From Amia ocellicauda (lineage: Eukaryota > Chordata > Actinopteri > Amiiformes > Amiidae), in NCBI RefSeq assembly GCF_036373705.1, contig NC_089851.1, positions 57,708,497 to 57,772,496 of the forward strand: 64,000 nt of DNA. The letters are read 5' to 3'. Position 1 is the stretch's first letter; the number at the start of each line of letters is the position of its first letter. Shown one piece after another: positions 22,370-34,712 of this stretch. Both the position numbers and the translations under genes were made by a program. The notes beneath the pieces are model-generated. The model was not told the DNA's origin. It worked only from the letters and a program-made list of their open reading frames with translations, and did not search any database.

Positions 22370-22441
22370 GGCTCGTTGGTCTAGGGGTATGATTCTTGCT
22401 GAGGGTGTGAGAGGCCCTGGGTTCAACTCCAGGACGAGCCC
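22370..22441 (+). tRNA. tRNA-Pro(AGG)-like, G33 variant
   Basis: Class consensus, TTCATTTGC subgroup. Confidence 0.7.
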
Positions 22442-22956
22442 ACTTGGCCCCACTTTGCAGTCACCGAAGTGTTTGTTCATTTGCTCTTGAAGGCTGGCTT
22501 CTGGGCTCCTCTGCACAAGGGAGGGCTATCGACCTCAGATACTGTTGCCTGTAAAGCTGATGGGAAATCAGACTGTCATCTGTGTGTTTTGTTTTCTTTA
22601 AAGAAAATGTGTTTTTTACAAGTTCGTTGTTGTTGTTGTTGTTGAGGAGGAGGAGGAGGACATGTAGTGTGTTGTTGAGGAGGAGGAGGACGAAATGTGG
22701 TTTGCCGGCTTGTTATGGAGACCTTTGCTGAACGTGTACTCCTGAGCTGCACCAAAGGAGAGGCATTCTTTTCAGTTGTTTGCGGGCCTGCTGAACCATG
22801 CTCTCAGTGCTGTCTCACTGGGGATGGCGTTACCATTCTGGAAAGACACTTCAGCGCTACAGTCCATGCTATCAGTCAGTGAGCGTAGGTCTCCCGGTCT
22901 GCCCCAAAGCAGTTACGCGCTTGCCCAGCAGAAACTGCGACACGCTCCGTTAACTT

Positions 22957-23028
22957 GGCTCGTTGGTCTAGGGGTATGATTCTCGCTTAGGGTGCGAGAG
23001 GTCCCGGGTTCAACTCCCGGACGAGCCC
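22957..23028 (+). tRNA. tRNA-Pro(AGG), canonical
   Basis: Loop TTAGGGT, intact stems. The trailer contains CGTTTGTTTTCTC about 35 nt after the gene, one of the few units with a nearby run of four T's, so this copy could terminate normally. Confidence 0.95.
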
Positions 23029-23534
23029 GCTTGGCCCTGCTTTGCATTCTCTGAAGCATTCGTTTGTTTTCTCTCGATGCTTGGCTTCTGGGCTCCTCTG
23101 CACCAGGGAGGTCTTTCAACCTCACATACTGTTGGCTGTGTAGCTGATGGGAAATCAGACTGTCAACTGTGTGTTTTGTTTTCTTTAAAGAAAATGTGTA
23201 TTTTACAAGTTCGTTGTTGTTGTTGAGGAGGAGGAGGACATGTAGTGTGTTGTTGAGGAGGAGGAGGACGAAATGTGGTTTGCCGGCTTGTTATGGAGAC
23301 CTTTGCTGAACGTGTACTCCTGAGCTGCACCAAAGGAGAGGCATTCTTTTCAGTTGTTTGCGGGACTGCTGAACCATGCTCTCAGTGCTGTCTCACTGGG
23401 GATACGGTTACCGTTCTGGAAAGACACTTCAGCGCTACAGTCCATGCTATCAGTCAGTGAGCGTAGGTCTCCCGGTCTGCCCCAAAGCAGTTACGCGCTT
23501 GCCCAGCAGAAACTGCGACACCCTCTGTTAACTT

Positions 23535-23606
23535 GGCTCGTTGGTCTAGGGGTATGATTCTTGCTGAGGGTGTTAGAGGCCCTGGGTTCAACTCCAGGAC
23601 GAGCCC
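23535..23606 (+). tRNA. tRNA-Pro(AGG)-like, G33 variant with T41
   Basis: Stem CTTGC/GTTAG with the 29-41 mismatch. Confidence 0.6.
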
Positions 23607-24123
23607 ACTTGGCCCCACTTTGCAGTCACCGAAGTGTTTGTTCGTTTGCTCTTGAAGGCTGGCTTCTGGGCTCCTCTGCACAAGGGAGGGCTATCGACCT
23701 CAGATACTGTTGCCTGTATAGCTGATGGGAAATCAGACTGTCATCTGTGTGTTTTGTTTTCTTTAAAGAAAATGTGTTTTTTACAAGTTCGTTGTTGTTG
23801 TTGTTGTTGTTGAGGAGGAGGTGGAGGACATGTAGTGTGTTGTTGAGGAGGAGGAGGACGAAATGTGGTTTGCCGGCTTGTTATGGAGACCTTTGCTGAA
23901 CGTGTACTCCTGAGCTGCACCAAAGGAGAGGCATTCTTTTCAGTTGTTTGCGGGCCTGCTGAACCATGCTCTCAGTGCTGTCTCACTGGGATGGCGTTAC
24001 CATTCTGGAAAGACACGTCAGCGCTACAGTCCATGCTATCAGTCAGTGAGCGTAGGTCTCCCGGTCTGCCCCAAAGCAGTTACGCGCTTGCCCAGCAGAA
24101 ACTGTGACACTGTCAGATAACTT

Positions 24124-24195
24124 GGCTCGTTGGTCTAGGGGTATGATTCTCGCTTTGGGTGTGAGAGGTCCCGGGTTCAACTCCCGGACGAGCCC
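24124..24195 (+). tRNA. tRNA-Pro(TGG), C40T
   Basis: G-U pair at 30-40; one-G-deleted leader; followed by the second collapsed (30-31 bp shorter) spacer. Confidence 0.9.
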
Positions 24196-24671
24196 GCTTG
24201 GCCCTGCTTTGCATTCTCTGAAGCATTCGTTTGTTCTCTCTCGATGCTTGGCTTCTGGGCTCCTCTGCACCAGGGAGGTCTTTCAACCTCAGATACTGTT
24301 GGCTGTGTAGCTGATGGGAAATCAGACTGTCATCTGTGTGTTTTGTTTTCTTTAAAGAAAATGTGTATTTTACAAGTTCGTTGTTGTTGTTGAGGAGGAG
24401 GAGGACGAAATGTGGTTTGCCGGCTTGTTATGGAGACCTTTGCTGAACGTGTACTCCTGAGCTGCACCAAAGGAGAGGCATTCTTTTCAGTTGTTTGCGG
24501 GCCTGCTGAACCATGCTCTCAGTGCTGTCTCACTGGGGATACGGTTACCGTTCTGGAAAGACACTTCAGCGCTACAGTCCATGCTATCAGTCAGTGAGCG
24601 TAGGTCTCCCGGTCTGCCCCAAAGCAGTTACGCGCTTGCCCAGCAGAAACTGCGACACCCTCCGTTAACTT

Positions 24672-24743
24672 GGCTCGTTGGTCTAGGGGTATGATTCTTG
24701 CTGAGGGTGTGAGAGGCCCTGGGTTCAACTCCAGGACGAGCCC
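24672..24743 (+). tRNA. tRNA-Pro(AGG)-like, G33 variant
   Basis: Class consensus. Confidence 0.7.
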
Positions 24744-25263
24744 ACTTGGCCCCACTTTGCAGTCACCGAAGTGTTTGTTCGTTTGCTCTTGAAGGCTGGC
24801 TTCTGGGCTCCTCTGCACAAGGGAGGGCTATCGACCTCAGATACTGTTGCCCGTATAGCTGATGGGAAATCAGACTGTCATCTGTGTGTTTTGTTTTCTT
24901 TAAAGAAAATGTGTTTTTTACAAGTTCGTTGTTGTTGTTGTTGTTGTTGTTGAGGAGGAGGTGGAGGACATGTAGTGTGTTGTTGAGGAGGAGGAGGACG
25001 AAATGTGGTTTGCCGGCTTGTTATGGAGACCTTTGCTGAACGTGTACTCCTGAGCTGCACCAAAGGAGAGGCATTCTTTTCAGTTGTTTGCGGGCCTGCT
25101 GAACCATGCTCTCAGTGCTGTCTCACTGGGATGGCGTTACCATTCTGGAAAGACACGTCAGCGCTACAGTCCATGCTATCAGTCAGTGAGCGTAGGTCTC
25201 CCGGTCTGCCCCAAAGCAGTTACGCGCTTGCCCAGCAGAAACTGTGACACTGTCAGATAACTT

Positions 25264-25335
25264 GGCTCGTTGGTCTAGGGGTATGATTCTCGCTTTGGGT
25301 GTGAGAGGTCCCGGGTTCAACTCCCGGACGAGCCC
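25264..25335 (+). tRNA. tRNA-Pro(TGG), C40T
   Basis: As 24124. Confidence 0.9.
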
Positions 25336-25850
25336 GCTTGGCCCTGCTTTGCATTCTCTGAAGCATTCGTTTGTTCTCTCTCGATGCTTGGCTTCTGGGC
25401 TCCTCTGCACCAGGGAGGTCTTTCAACCTCAGATACTGTTGGCTGTGTAGCTGATGGGAAATCAGACTGTCATCTGTGTGTTTTGTTTTCTTTAAAGAAA
25501 ATGTGTATTTTACAAGTTCGTTGTTGTTGTTGTTGTTGAGGAGGAGGAGGAGGACATGTAGTGTGTTGTTGAGGAGGAGGAGGACGAAATGTGGTTTGCC
25601 GGCTTGTTATGGAGACCTTTGCTGAACGTGTACTCCTGAGCTGCACCAAAGGAGAGGCATTCTTTTCAGTTGTTTGCGGGCCTGCTGAACAATGCTCTCA
25701 GTGCTGTCTCACTGGGGATGGCGTTACCATTCTGGAAAGACACGTCAGCGCTACAGTCCATGCTATCAGTCAGTGAGCGTAGGTCTCCCGGTCTGCCCCA
25801 AAGCAGTTACGCGCTTGCCCAGCAGAAACTGCGACACCCTCCGTTAACTT

Positions 25851-25922
25851 GGCTCGTTGGTCTAGGGGTATGATTCTTGCTGAGGGTGTGAGAGGCCCTG
25901 GGTTCAACTCCAGGACGAGCCC
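25851..25922 (+). tRNA. tRNA-Pro(AGG)-like, G33 variant
   Basis: Class consensus, TTCATTTGC subgroup. Confidence 0.7.
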
Positions 25923-26437
25923 ACTTGGCCCCACTTTGCAGTCACCGAAGTGTTTGTTCATTTGCTCTTGAAGGCTGGCTTCTGGGCTCCTCTGCACAAG
26001 GGAGGGCTATCGACCTCAGATACTGTTGCCTGTAAAGCTGATGGGAAATCAGACTGTCATCTGTGTGTTTTGTTTTCTTTAAAGAAAATGTGTTTTTTAC
26101 AAGTTCGTTGTTGTTGTTGTTGTTGAGGAGGAGGAGGAGGACATGTAGTGTGTTGTTGAGGAGGAGGAGGACGAAATGTGGTTTGCCGGCTTGTTATGGA
26201 GACCTTTGCTGAACGTGTACTCCTGAGCTGCACCAAAGGAGAGGCATTCTTTTCAGTTGTTTGCGGGCCTGCTGAACCATGCTCTCAGTGCTGTCTCACT
26301 GGGGATACGGTTACCGTTCTGGAAAGACACTTCAGCGCTACAGTCCATGCTATCAGTCAGTGAGCGTAGGTCTCCCGGTCTGCCCCAAAGCAGTTACGCG
26401 CTTGCCCAGCAGAAACTGCGACACCCTCCGTTAACTT

Positions 26438-26509
26438 GGCTCGTTGGTCTAGGGGTATGATTCTTGCTGAGGGTGTGAGAGGCCCTGGGTTCAACTCCAG
26501 GACGAGCCC
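26438..26509 (+). tRNA. tRNA-Pro(AGG)-like, G33 variant
   Basis: Class consensus. Confidence 0.7.
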
Positions 26510-27030
26510 ACTTGGCCCCACTTTGCAGTCACCGAAGTGTTTGTTCGTTTGCTCTTGAAGGCTGGCTTCTGGGCTCCTCTGCACAAGGGAGGGCTATCGA
26601 CCTCAGATACTGTTGCCCGTATAGCTGATGGGAAATCAGACTGTCATCTGTGTGTTTTGTTTTCTTTAAAGAAAATGTGTTTTTTACAAGTTCGTTGTTG
26701 TTGTTGTTGTTGTTGTTGAGGAGGAGGTGGAGGACATGTAGTGTGTTGTTGAGGAGGAGGAGGACGAAATGTGGTTTGCCGGCTTGTTATGGAGACCTTT
26801 GCTGAACGTGTACTCCTGAGCTGCACCAAAGGAGAGGCATTCTTTTCAGTTGTTTGCGGGCCTGCTGAACCATGCTCTCAGTGCTGTCTCACTGGGGATG
26901 GCGTTACCATTCTGGAAAGACACGTCAGCGCTACAGTCCATGCTATCAGTCAGTGAGCGTAGGTCTCCCGGTCTGCCCCAAAGCAGTTACGCGCTTGCCC
27001 AGCAGAAACTGTGACACTGTCAGATAACTT

Positions 27031-27102
27031 GGCTCGTTGGTCTAGGGGTATGATTCTCGCTTTGGGTGCGAGAGGTCCCGGGTTCAACTCCCGGACGAGC
27101 CC
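27031..27102 (+). tRNA. tRNA-Pro(TGG)
   Basis: Canonical; the trailer reads CTTCTAGGCTCC and GGAGTTCTTTC. Confidence 0.95.
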
Positions 27103-27608
27103 GCTTGGCCCTGCTTTGCATTCTCTGAAGCATTCGTTTGTTCTCTCTCGATGCTTGGCTTCTAGGCTCCTCTGCACCAGGGAGTTCTTTCAACCTCAGA
27201 TACTGTTGGCTGTGTAGCTGATGGGAAATCAGACTGTCAACTGTGTGTTTTGTTTTCTTTAAAGAAAATGTGTATTTTACAAGTTCGTTGTTGTTGTTGA
27301 GGAGGAGGAGGACATGTAGTGTGTTGTTGAGGAGGAGGAGGACGAAATGTGGTTTGCCGGCTTGTTATGGAGACCTTTGCTGAACGTGTACTCCTGAGCT
27401 GCACCAAAGGAGAGGCATTCTTTTCAGTTGTTTGCGGGCCTGCTGAACCATGCTCTCAGTGCTGTCTCACTGGGGATACGGTTACCGTTCTGGAAAGACA
27501 CTTCAGCGCTACAGTCCATGCTATCAGTCAGTGAGCGTAGGTCTCCCGGTCTGCCCCAAAGCAGTTACGCGCTTGCCCAGCAGAAACTGCGACACCCTCC
27601 GTTAACTT

Positions 27609-27680
27609 GGCTCGTTGGTCTAGGGGTATGATTCTTGCTGAGGGTGTTAGAGGCCCTGGGTTCAACTCCAGGACGAGCCC
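27609..27680 (+). tRNA. tRNA-Pro(AGG)-like, G33 variant with T41
   Basis: Stem CTTGC/GTTAG. Confidence 0.6.
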
Positions 27681-28186
27681 ACTTGGCCCCACTTTGCAGT
27701 CACCGAAGTGTTTGTTCGTTTGCTCTTGAAGGCTGGCTTCTGGGCTCCTCTGCACAAGGGAGGGCTATCGACCTCAGATACTGTTGCCTGTATAGCTGAT
27801 GGGAAATCAGACTGTCATCTGTGTGTTTTGTTTTCTTTAAAGAAAATGTGTATTTTACAAGTTCGTTGTTGTTGTTGAGGAGGAGGAGGACATGTAGTGT
27901 GTTGTTGAGGAGGAGGAGGACGAAATGTGGTTTGCCGGCTTGTTATGGAGACCTTTGCTGAACGTGTACTCCTGAGCTGCACCAAAGGAGAGGCATTCTT
28001 TTCAGTTGTTTGCGGGCCTGCTGAACCATGCTCTCAGTGCTGTCTCACTGGGGATACGGTTACCGTTCTGGAAAGACACTTCAGCGCTACAGTCCATGCT
28101 ATCAGTCAGTGAGCGTAGGTCTCCCGGTCTGCCCCAAAGCAGTTACGCGCTTGCCCAGCAGAAACTGCGACACCCTCCGTTAACTT

Positions 28187-28258
28187 GGCTCGTTGGTCTA
28201 GGGGTATGATTCTTGCTGAGGGTGTTAGAGGCCCTGGGTTCAACTCCAGGACGAGCCC
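28187..28258 (+). tRNA. tRNA-Pro(AGG)-like, G33 variant with T41
   Basis: Stem CTTGC/GTTAG; a direct duplicate of the preceding unit, so two T41 copies stand side by side. Confidence 0.6.
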
Positions 28259-28779
28259 ACTTGGCCCCACTTTGCAGTCACCGAAGTGTTTGTTCGTTTG
28301 CTCTTGAAGGCTGGCTTCTGGGCTCCTCTGCACAAGGGAGGGCTATCGACCTCAGATACTGTTGCCTGTATAGCTGATGGGAAATCAGACTGTCATCTGT
28401 GTGTTTTGTTTTCTTTAAAGAAAATGTGTTTTTTACAAGTTCGTTGTTGTTGTTGTTGTTGTTGTTGAGGAGGAGGTGGAGGACATGTAGTGTGTTGTTG
28501 AGGAGGAGGAGGACGAAATGTGGTTTGCCGGCTTGTTATGGAGACCTTTGCTGAACGTGTACTCCTGAGCTGCACCAAAGGAGAGGCATTCTTTTCAGTT
28601 GTTTGCGGGCCTGCTGAACCATGCTCTCAGTGCTGTCTCACTGGGGATGGCGTTACCATTCTGGAAAGACACGTCAGCGCTACAGTCCATGCTATCAGTC
28701 AGTGAGCGTAGGTCTCCCGGTCTGCCCCAAAGCAGTTACGCGCTTGCCCAGCAGAAACTGTGACACTGTCAGATAACTT

Positions 28780-28851
28780 GGCTCGTTGGTCTAGGGGTAT
28801 GATTCTCGCTTTGGGTGCGAGAGGTCCCGGGTTCAACTCCCGGACGAGCCC
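28780..28851 (+). tRNA. tRNA-Pro(TGG)
   Basis: Canonical TGG gene. Confidence 0.95.
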
Positions 28852-29357
28852 GCTTGGCCCTGCTTTGCATTCTCTGAAGCATTCGTTTGTTCTCTCTCGA
28901 TGCTTGGCTTCTGGGCTCCTCTGCACCAGGGAGGTCTTTCAACCTCAGATACTGTTGGCTGTGTAGCTGATGGGAAATCAGACTGTCAACTGTGTGTTTT
29001 GTTTTCTTTAAAGAAAATGTGTATTTTACAAGTTCGTTGTTGTTGTTGAGGAGGAGGAGGACATGTAGTGTGTTGTTGAGGAGGAGGAGGACGAAATGTG
29101 GTTTGCCGGCTTGTTATGGAGACCTTTGCTGAACGTGTACTCCTGAGCTGCACCAAAGGAGAGGCATTCTTTTCAGTTGTTTGCGGGCCTGCTGAACCAT
29201 GCTCTCAGTGCTGTCTCACTGGGGATACGGTTACCGTTCTGGAAAGACACTTCAGCGCTACAGTCCATGCTATCAGTCAGTGAGCGTAGGTCTCCCGGTC
29301 TGCCCCAAAGCAGTTACGCGCTTGCCCAGCAGAAACTGCGACACCCTCCGTTAACTT

Positions 29358-29429
29358 GGCTCGTTGGTCTAGGGGTATGATTCTTGCTGAGGGTGTTAGA
29401 GGCCCTGGGTTCAACTCCAGGACGAGCCC
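29358..29429 (+). tRNA. tRNA-Pro(AGG)-like, G33 variant with T41
   Basis: Stem CTTGC/GTTAG. Confidence 0.6.
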
Positions 29430-29947
29430 ACTTGGCCCCACTTTGCAGTCACCGAAGTGTTTGTTCGTTTGCTCTTGAAGGCTGGCTTCTGGGCTCCTCT
29501 GCACAAGGGAGGGCTATCGACCTCAGATACTGTTGCCTGTATAGCTGATGGGAAATCAGACTGTCATCTGTGTGTTTTGTTTTCTTTAAAGAAAATGTGT
29601 TTTTTACAAGTTCGTTGTTGTTGTTGTTGTTGTTGAGGAGGAGGTGGAGGACATGTAGTGTGTTGTTGAGGAGGAGGAGGACGAAATGTGGTTTGCCGGC
29701 TTGTTATGGAGACCTTTGCTGAACGTGTACTCCTGAGCTGCACCAAAGGAGAGGCATTCTTTTCAGTTGTTTGCGGGCCTGCTGAACCATGCTCTCAGTG
29801 CTGTCTCACTGGGGATGGCATTACCATTCTGGAAAGACACGTCAGCGCTACAGTCCATGCTATCAGTCAGTGAGCGTAGGTCTCCCGGTCTGCCCCAAAG
29901 CAGTTACGCGCTTGCCCAGCAGAAACTGCGACACCCTCCGTTAACTT

Positions 29948-30019
29948 GGCTCGTTGGTCTAGGGGTATGATTCTTGCTGAGGGTGTTAGAGGCCCTGGGT
30001 TCAACTCCAGGACGAGCCC
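29948..30019 (+). tRNA. tRNA-Pro(AGG)-like, G33 variant with T41
   Basis: Stem CTTGC/GTTAG; the leader has GGCATTACC for GGCGTTACC. Confidence 0.6.
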
Positions 30020-30537
30020 ACTTGGCCCCACTTTGCAGTCACTGAAGTGTTTGTTCGTTTGCTCTTGAAGGCTGGCTTCTGGGCTCCTCTGCACAAGGGA
30101 GGGCTATCGACCTCAGATACTGTTGCCTGTATAGCTGATGGGAAATCAGACTGTCATCTGTGTGTTTTGTTTTCTTTAAAGAAAATGTGTTTTTTACAAG
30201 TTCGTTGTTGTTGTTGTTGTTGTTGAGGAGGAGGAGGAGGACATGTAGTGTGTTGTTGAGGAGGAGGAGGACGAAATGTGGTTTGCCGGCTTGTTATGGA
30301 GACCTTTGCTGAACGTGTACTCCTGAGCTGCACCAAAGGAGAGGCATTCTTTTCAGTTGTTTGCGGGCCTGCTGAACAATGCTCTCAGTGCTGTCTCACT
30401 GGGGATGGCGTTACCATTCTGGAAAGACACGTCAGCGCTACAGTCCATGCTATCAGTCAGTGAGCGTAGGTCTCCCGGTCTGCCCCAAAGCAGTTACGCG
30501 CTTGCCCAGCAGAAACTGCGACACCCTCCGTTAACTT

Positions 30538-30609
30538 GGCTCGTTGGTCTAGAGGTATGATTCTTGCTGAGGGTGTGAGAGGCCCTGGGTTCAACTCCAG
30601 GACGAGCCC
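30538..30609 (+). tRNA. tRNA-Pro(AGG)-like, G33 variant, D-loop G to A
   Basis: Reads TCTAGAGGTATG, altering the G run of the D-loop and the end of the A box. Confidence 0.6.
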
Positions 30610-31124
30610 ACTTGGCCCCACTTTGCAGTCACTGAAGTGTTTGTTCGTTTGCTCTTGAAGGCTGGCTTCTGGGCTCATCTGCACAAGGGAGGGCTATCGA
30701 CCTCAGATACTGTTGCCTGTAAAGCTGATGGGAAATCAGACTGTCATCTGTGTGTTTTGTTTTCTTTAAAGAAAATGTGTTTTTTACAAGTTCGTTGTTG
30801 TTGTTGTTGTTGAGGAGGAGGAGGAGGACATGTAGTGTGTTGTTGAGGAGGAGGAGGACGAAATGTGGTTTGCCGGCTTGTTATGGAGACCTTTGCTGAA
30901 CGTGTACTCCTGAGCTGCACCAAAGGAGAGGCATTCTTTTCAGTTGTTTGCGGGCCTGCTGAACAATGCTCTCAGTGCTGTCTCACTGGGGATGGCGTTA
31001 GCATTCTGGAAAGACACGTCAGCGCTACAGTCCATGCTATCAGTCAGTGAGCGTAGGTCTCCCGGTCTGCCCCAAAGCAGTTACGCGCTTGCCCAGCAGA
31101 AACTGTGAAACTGTCAGATAACTT

Positions 31125-31196
31125 GGCTCGTTGGTCTAGGGGTATGATTCTCGCTTTGGGTGTGAGAGGTCCCGGGTTCAACTCCCGGACGAGCCC
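31125..31196 (+). tRNA. tRNA-Pro(TGG), C40T
   Basis: G-U pair at 30-40; otherwise canonical. Confidence 0.9.
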
Positions 31197-31702
31197 GCTT
31201 GGCCCTGCTTTGCATTATCTGAAGCATTCGTTTGTTCTCTCTCGATGCTTGGCTTCTGGGCTCCTCTGCACCAGGGAGGTCTTTCAACCTCAGATACTGT
31301 TGGCTGTGTAGCTGATGGGAAATCAGACTGTCATCTGTGTGTTTTGTTTTCTTTAAAGAAAATGTGTATTTTACAAGTTCGTTGTTGTTGTTGAGGAGGA
31401 GGAGGACATGTAGTGTGTTGTTGAGGAGGAGGAGGACGAAATGTGGTTTGCCGGCTTGTTATGGAGACCTTTGCTGAACGTGTACTCCTGAGCTGCACCA
31501 AAGGAGAGGCATTCTTTTCAGTTGTTTGCGGGCCTGCTGAACAATGCTCTCAGTGCTGTCTCACTGGGGATGGCGTTACCATTCTGGAAAGACACGTCAG
31601 CGCTACAGTCCATGCTATCAGTCAGTGAGCGTAGGTCTCCCGGTCTGCCCCAAAGCAGTTACGCGCTTGCCCAGCAGAAACTGCGACACCCTCCGTTAAC
31701 TT

Positions 31703-31774
31703 GGCTCGTTGGTCTAGGGGTATGATTCTTGCTGAGGGTGTGAGAGGCCCTGGGTTCAACTCCAGGACGAGCCC
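31703..31774 (+). tRNA. tRNA-Pro(AGG)-like, G33 variant
   Basis: Class consensus, TTCATTTGC subgroup; the downstream copy has TTTTTTAGAAG for TTTTTTACAAG. Confidence 0.7.
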
Positions 31775-32289
31775 ACTTGGCCCCACTTTGCAGTCACCGA
31801 AGTGTTTGTTCATTTGCTCTTGAAGGCTGGCTTCTGGGCTCCTCTGCACAAGGGAGGGCTATCGACCTCAGATACTGTTGCCTGTAAAGCTGATGGGAAA
31901 TCAGACTGTCATCTGTGTGTTTTGTTTTCTTTAAAGAAAATGTGTTTTTTAGAAGTTCGTTGTTGTTGTTGTTGTTGAGGAGGAGGAGGAGGACATGTAG
32001 TGTGTTGTTGAGGAGGAGGAGGACGAAATGTGGTTTGCCGGCTTGTTATGGAGACCTTTGCTGAACGTGTACTCCTGAGCTGCACCAAAGGAGAGGCATT
32101 CTTTTCAGTTGTTTGCGGGCCTGCTGAACCATGCTCTCAGTGCTGTCTCACTGGGGATACGGTTACCATTCTGGAAAGACACTTCAGCGCTACAGTCCAT
32201 GCTATCAGTCAGTGAGCGTAGGTCTCCCGGTCTGCCCCAAAGCAGTTACGCGCTTGCCCAGCAGAAACTGCGACACCCTCCGTTAACTT

Positions 32290-32361
32290 GGCTCGTTGGT
32301 CTAGGGGTATGATTCTTGCTGAGGGTGTGAGAGGCCCTGGGTTCAACTCCAGGACGAGCCC
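32290..32361 (+). tRNA. tRNA-Pro(AGG)-like, G33 variant
   Basis: Class consensus; its downstream palindrome is TTTTCTTATAAGAAAA, changed at two bases yet still perfectly symmetric. Confidence 0.7.
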
Positions 32362-32882
32362 ACTTGGCCCCACTTTGCAGTCACCGAAGTGTTTGTTCGT
32401 TTGCTCTTGAAGGCTGGCTTCTGGGCTCCTCTGCACAAGGGAGGGCTATCGACCTCAGATACTGTTGCCCGTATAGCTGATGGGAAATCAGACTGTCATC
32501 TGTGTGTTTTGTTTTCTTATAAGAAAATGTGTTTTTTACAAGTTCGTTGTTGTTGTTGTTGTTGTTGTTGAGGAGGAGGTGGAGGACATGTAGTGTGTTG
32601 TTGAGGAGGAGGAGGACGAAATGTGGTTTGCCGGCTTGTTATGGAGACCTTTGCTGAACGTGTACTCCTGAGCTGCACCAAAGGAGAGGCATTCTTTTCA
32701 GTTGTTTGCGGGCCTGCTGAACCATGCTCTCAGTGCTGTCTCACTGGGGATGGCGTTACCATTCTGGAAAGACACGTCAGCGCTACAGTCCATGCTATCA
32801 GTCAGTGAGCGTAGGTCTCCCGGTCTGCCCCAAAGCAGTTACGCGCTTGCCCAGCAGAAACTGTGACACTGTCAGATAACTT

Positions 32883-32954
32883 GGTTCGTTGGTCTAGGGG
32901 TATGATTCTCGCTTTGGGTGCGAGAGGTCCCAGGTTCAACTCCCGGACGAGCCC
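32883..32954 (+). tRNA. tRNA-Pro(TGG), decaying
   Basis: The acceptor starts GGTTCGT (C3 to T, now a U-G pair) and G51 to A leaves an A-C mismatch in the T-stem. Anticodon arm canonical. Confidence 0.75.
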
Positions 32955-33460
32955 GCTTGGCCCTGCTTTGCATTCTCTGAAGCATTCGTTTGTTCTCTCT
33001 CGATGCTTGGCTTCTGGGCTCCTCTGCACCAGGGAGGTCTTTCAACCTCAGATACTGTTGGCTGTGTAGCTGATGGGAAATCAGACTGTCATCTGTGTGT
33101 TTTGTTTTCTTTAAAGAAAATGTGTATTTTACAAGTTCGTTGTTGTTGTTGAGGAGGAGGAGGACATGTAGTGTGTTGTTGAGGAGGAGGAGGACGAAAT
33201 GTGGTTTGCCGGCTTGTTATGGAGACCTTTGCTGAACGTGTACTCCTGAGCTGCACCAAAGGAGAGGCATTCTTTTCAGTTGTTTGCGGGCCTGCTGAAC
33301 AATGCTCTCAGTGCTGTCTCACTGGGGATGGCGTTACCATTCTGGAAAGACACGTCAGCGCTACAGTCCATGCTATCAGTCAGTGAGCGTAGGTCTCCCG
33401 GTCTGCCCCAAAGCAGTTACGCGCTTGCCCAGCAGAAACTGCGACACCCTCCGTTAACTT

Positions 33461-33532
33461 GGCTCGTTGGTCTAGGGGTATGATTCTTGCTGAGGGTTTT
33501 AGAGGCCCTGGGTTCAACTCCAGGACGAGCCC
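33461..33532 (+). tRNA. tRNA-Pro(AGG)-like, G33 variant, decayed anticodon stem
   Basis: Reads GAGGGTTTTAGAGG: both G39 and G41 are T, so two of five stem pairs are lost. Confidence 0.5.
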
Positions 33533-34047
33533 ACTTGGCCCCACTTTGCAGTCACCGAAGTGTTTGTTCATTTGCTCTTGAAGGCTGGCTTCTGGGCTCC
33601 TCTGCACAAGGGAGGGCTATCGACCTCAGATACTGTTGCCTGTAAAGCTGATGGGAAATCAGACTGTCATCTGTGTGTTTTGTTTTCTTTAAAGAAAATG
33701 TGTTTTTTACAAGTTCGTTGTTGTTGTTGTTGTTGAGGAGGAGGAGGAGGACATGTAGTGTGTTGTTGAGGAGGAGGAGGACGAAATGTGGTTTGCCGGC
33801 TTGTTATGGAGACCTTTGCTGAACGTGTACTCCTGAGCTGCACCAAAGGAGAGGCATTTTTTTCAGTTGTTTGCGGGCCTGCTGAACCATGCTCTCAGTG
33901 CTGTCTCACTGGGGATACGGTTACCGTTCTGGAAAGACACTTCAGCGCTACAGTCCATGCTATCAGTCAGTGAGCGTAGGTCTCCCGGTCTGCCCCAAAG
34001 CAGTTACGCGCTTGCCCAGCAGAAACTGCGACACCCTCCGTTAACTT

Positions 34048-34119
34048 GGCTCGTTGGTCTAGGGGTATGATTCTTGCTGAGGGTGTGAGAGGCCCTGGGT
34101 TCAACTCCAGGACGAGCCC
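34048..34119 (+). tRNA. tRNA-Pro(AGG)-like, G33 variant
   Basis: Class consensus; the leader has GGCATTTTTTTC for GGCATTCTTTTC. Confidence 0.7.
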
Positions 34120-34640
34120 ACTTGGCCCCACTTTGCAGTCACCGAAGTGTTTGTTCGTTTGCTCTTGAAGGCTGGCTTCTGGGCTCCTCTGCACAAGGGA
34201 GGGCTATCGACCTCAGATACTGTTGCCCGTATAGCTGATGGGAAATCAGACTGTCATCTGTGTGTTTTGTTTTCTTTAAAGAAAATGTGTTTTTTACAAG
34301 TTCGTTGTTGTTGTTGTTGTTGTTGTTGAGGAGGAGGTGGAGGACATGTAGTGTGTTGTTGAGGAGGAGGAGGACGAAATGTGGTTTGCCGGCTTGTTAT
34401 GGAGACCTTTGCTGAACGTGTACTCCTGAGCTGCACCAAAGGAGAGGCATTCTTTTCAGTTGTTTGCGGGCCTGCTGAACCATGCTCTCAGTGCTGTCTC
34501 ACTGGGGATACGGTTACCGTTCTGGAAAGACACTTCAGCGCTACAGTCCATGCTATCAGTCAGTGAGCGTAGGTCTCCCGGTCTGCCCCAAAGCAGTTAC
34601 GCGCTTGCCCAGCAGAAACTGCGACACCCTCCGTTAACTT

Positions 34641-34712
34641 GGCTCGTTGGTCTAGGGGTATGATTCTTGCTGAGGGTGTTAGAAGCCCTGGGTTCAACTC
34701 CAGGACGAGCCC
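34641..34712 (+). tRNA. tRNA-Pro(AGG)-like, G33 variant with T41 and A in variable loop
   Basis: Reads GTTAGAAGCCC, T41 plus a G to A change in the variable loop; shared only with 35803. Confidence 0.55.
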
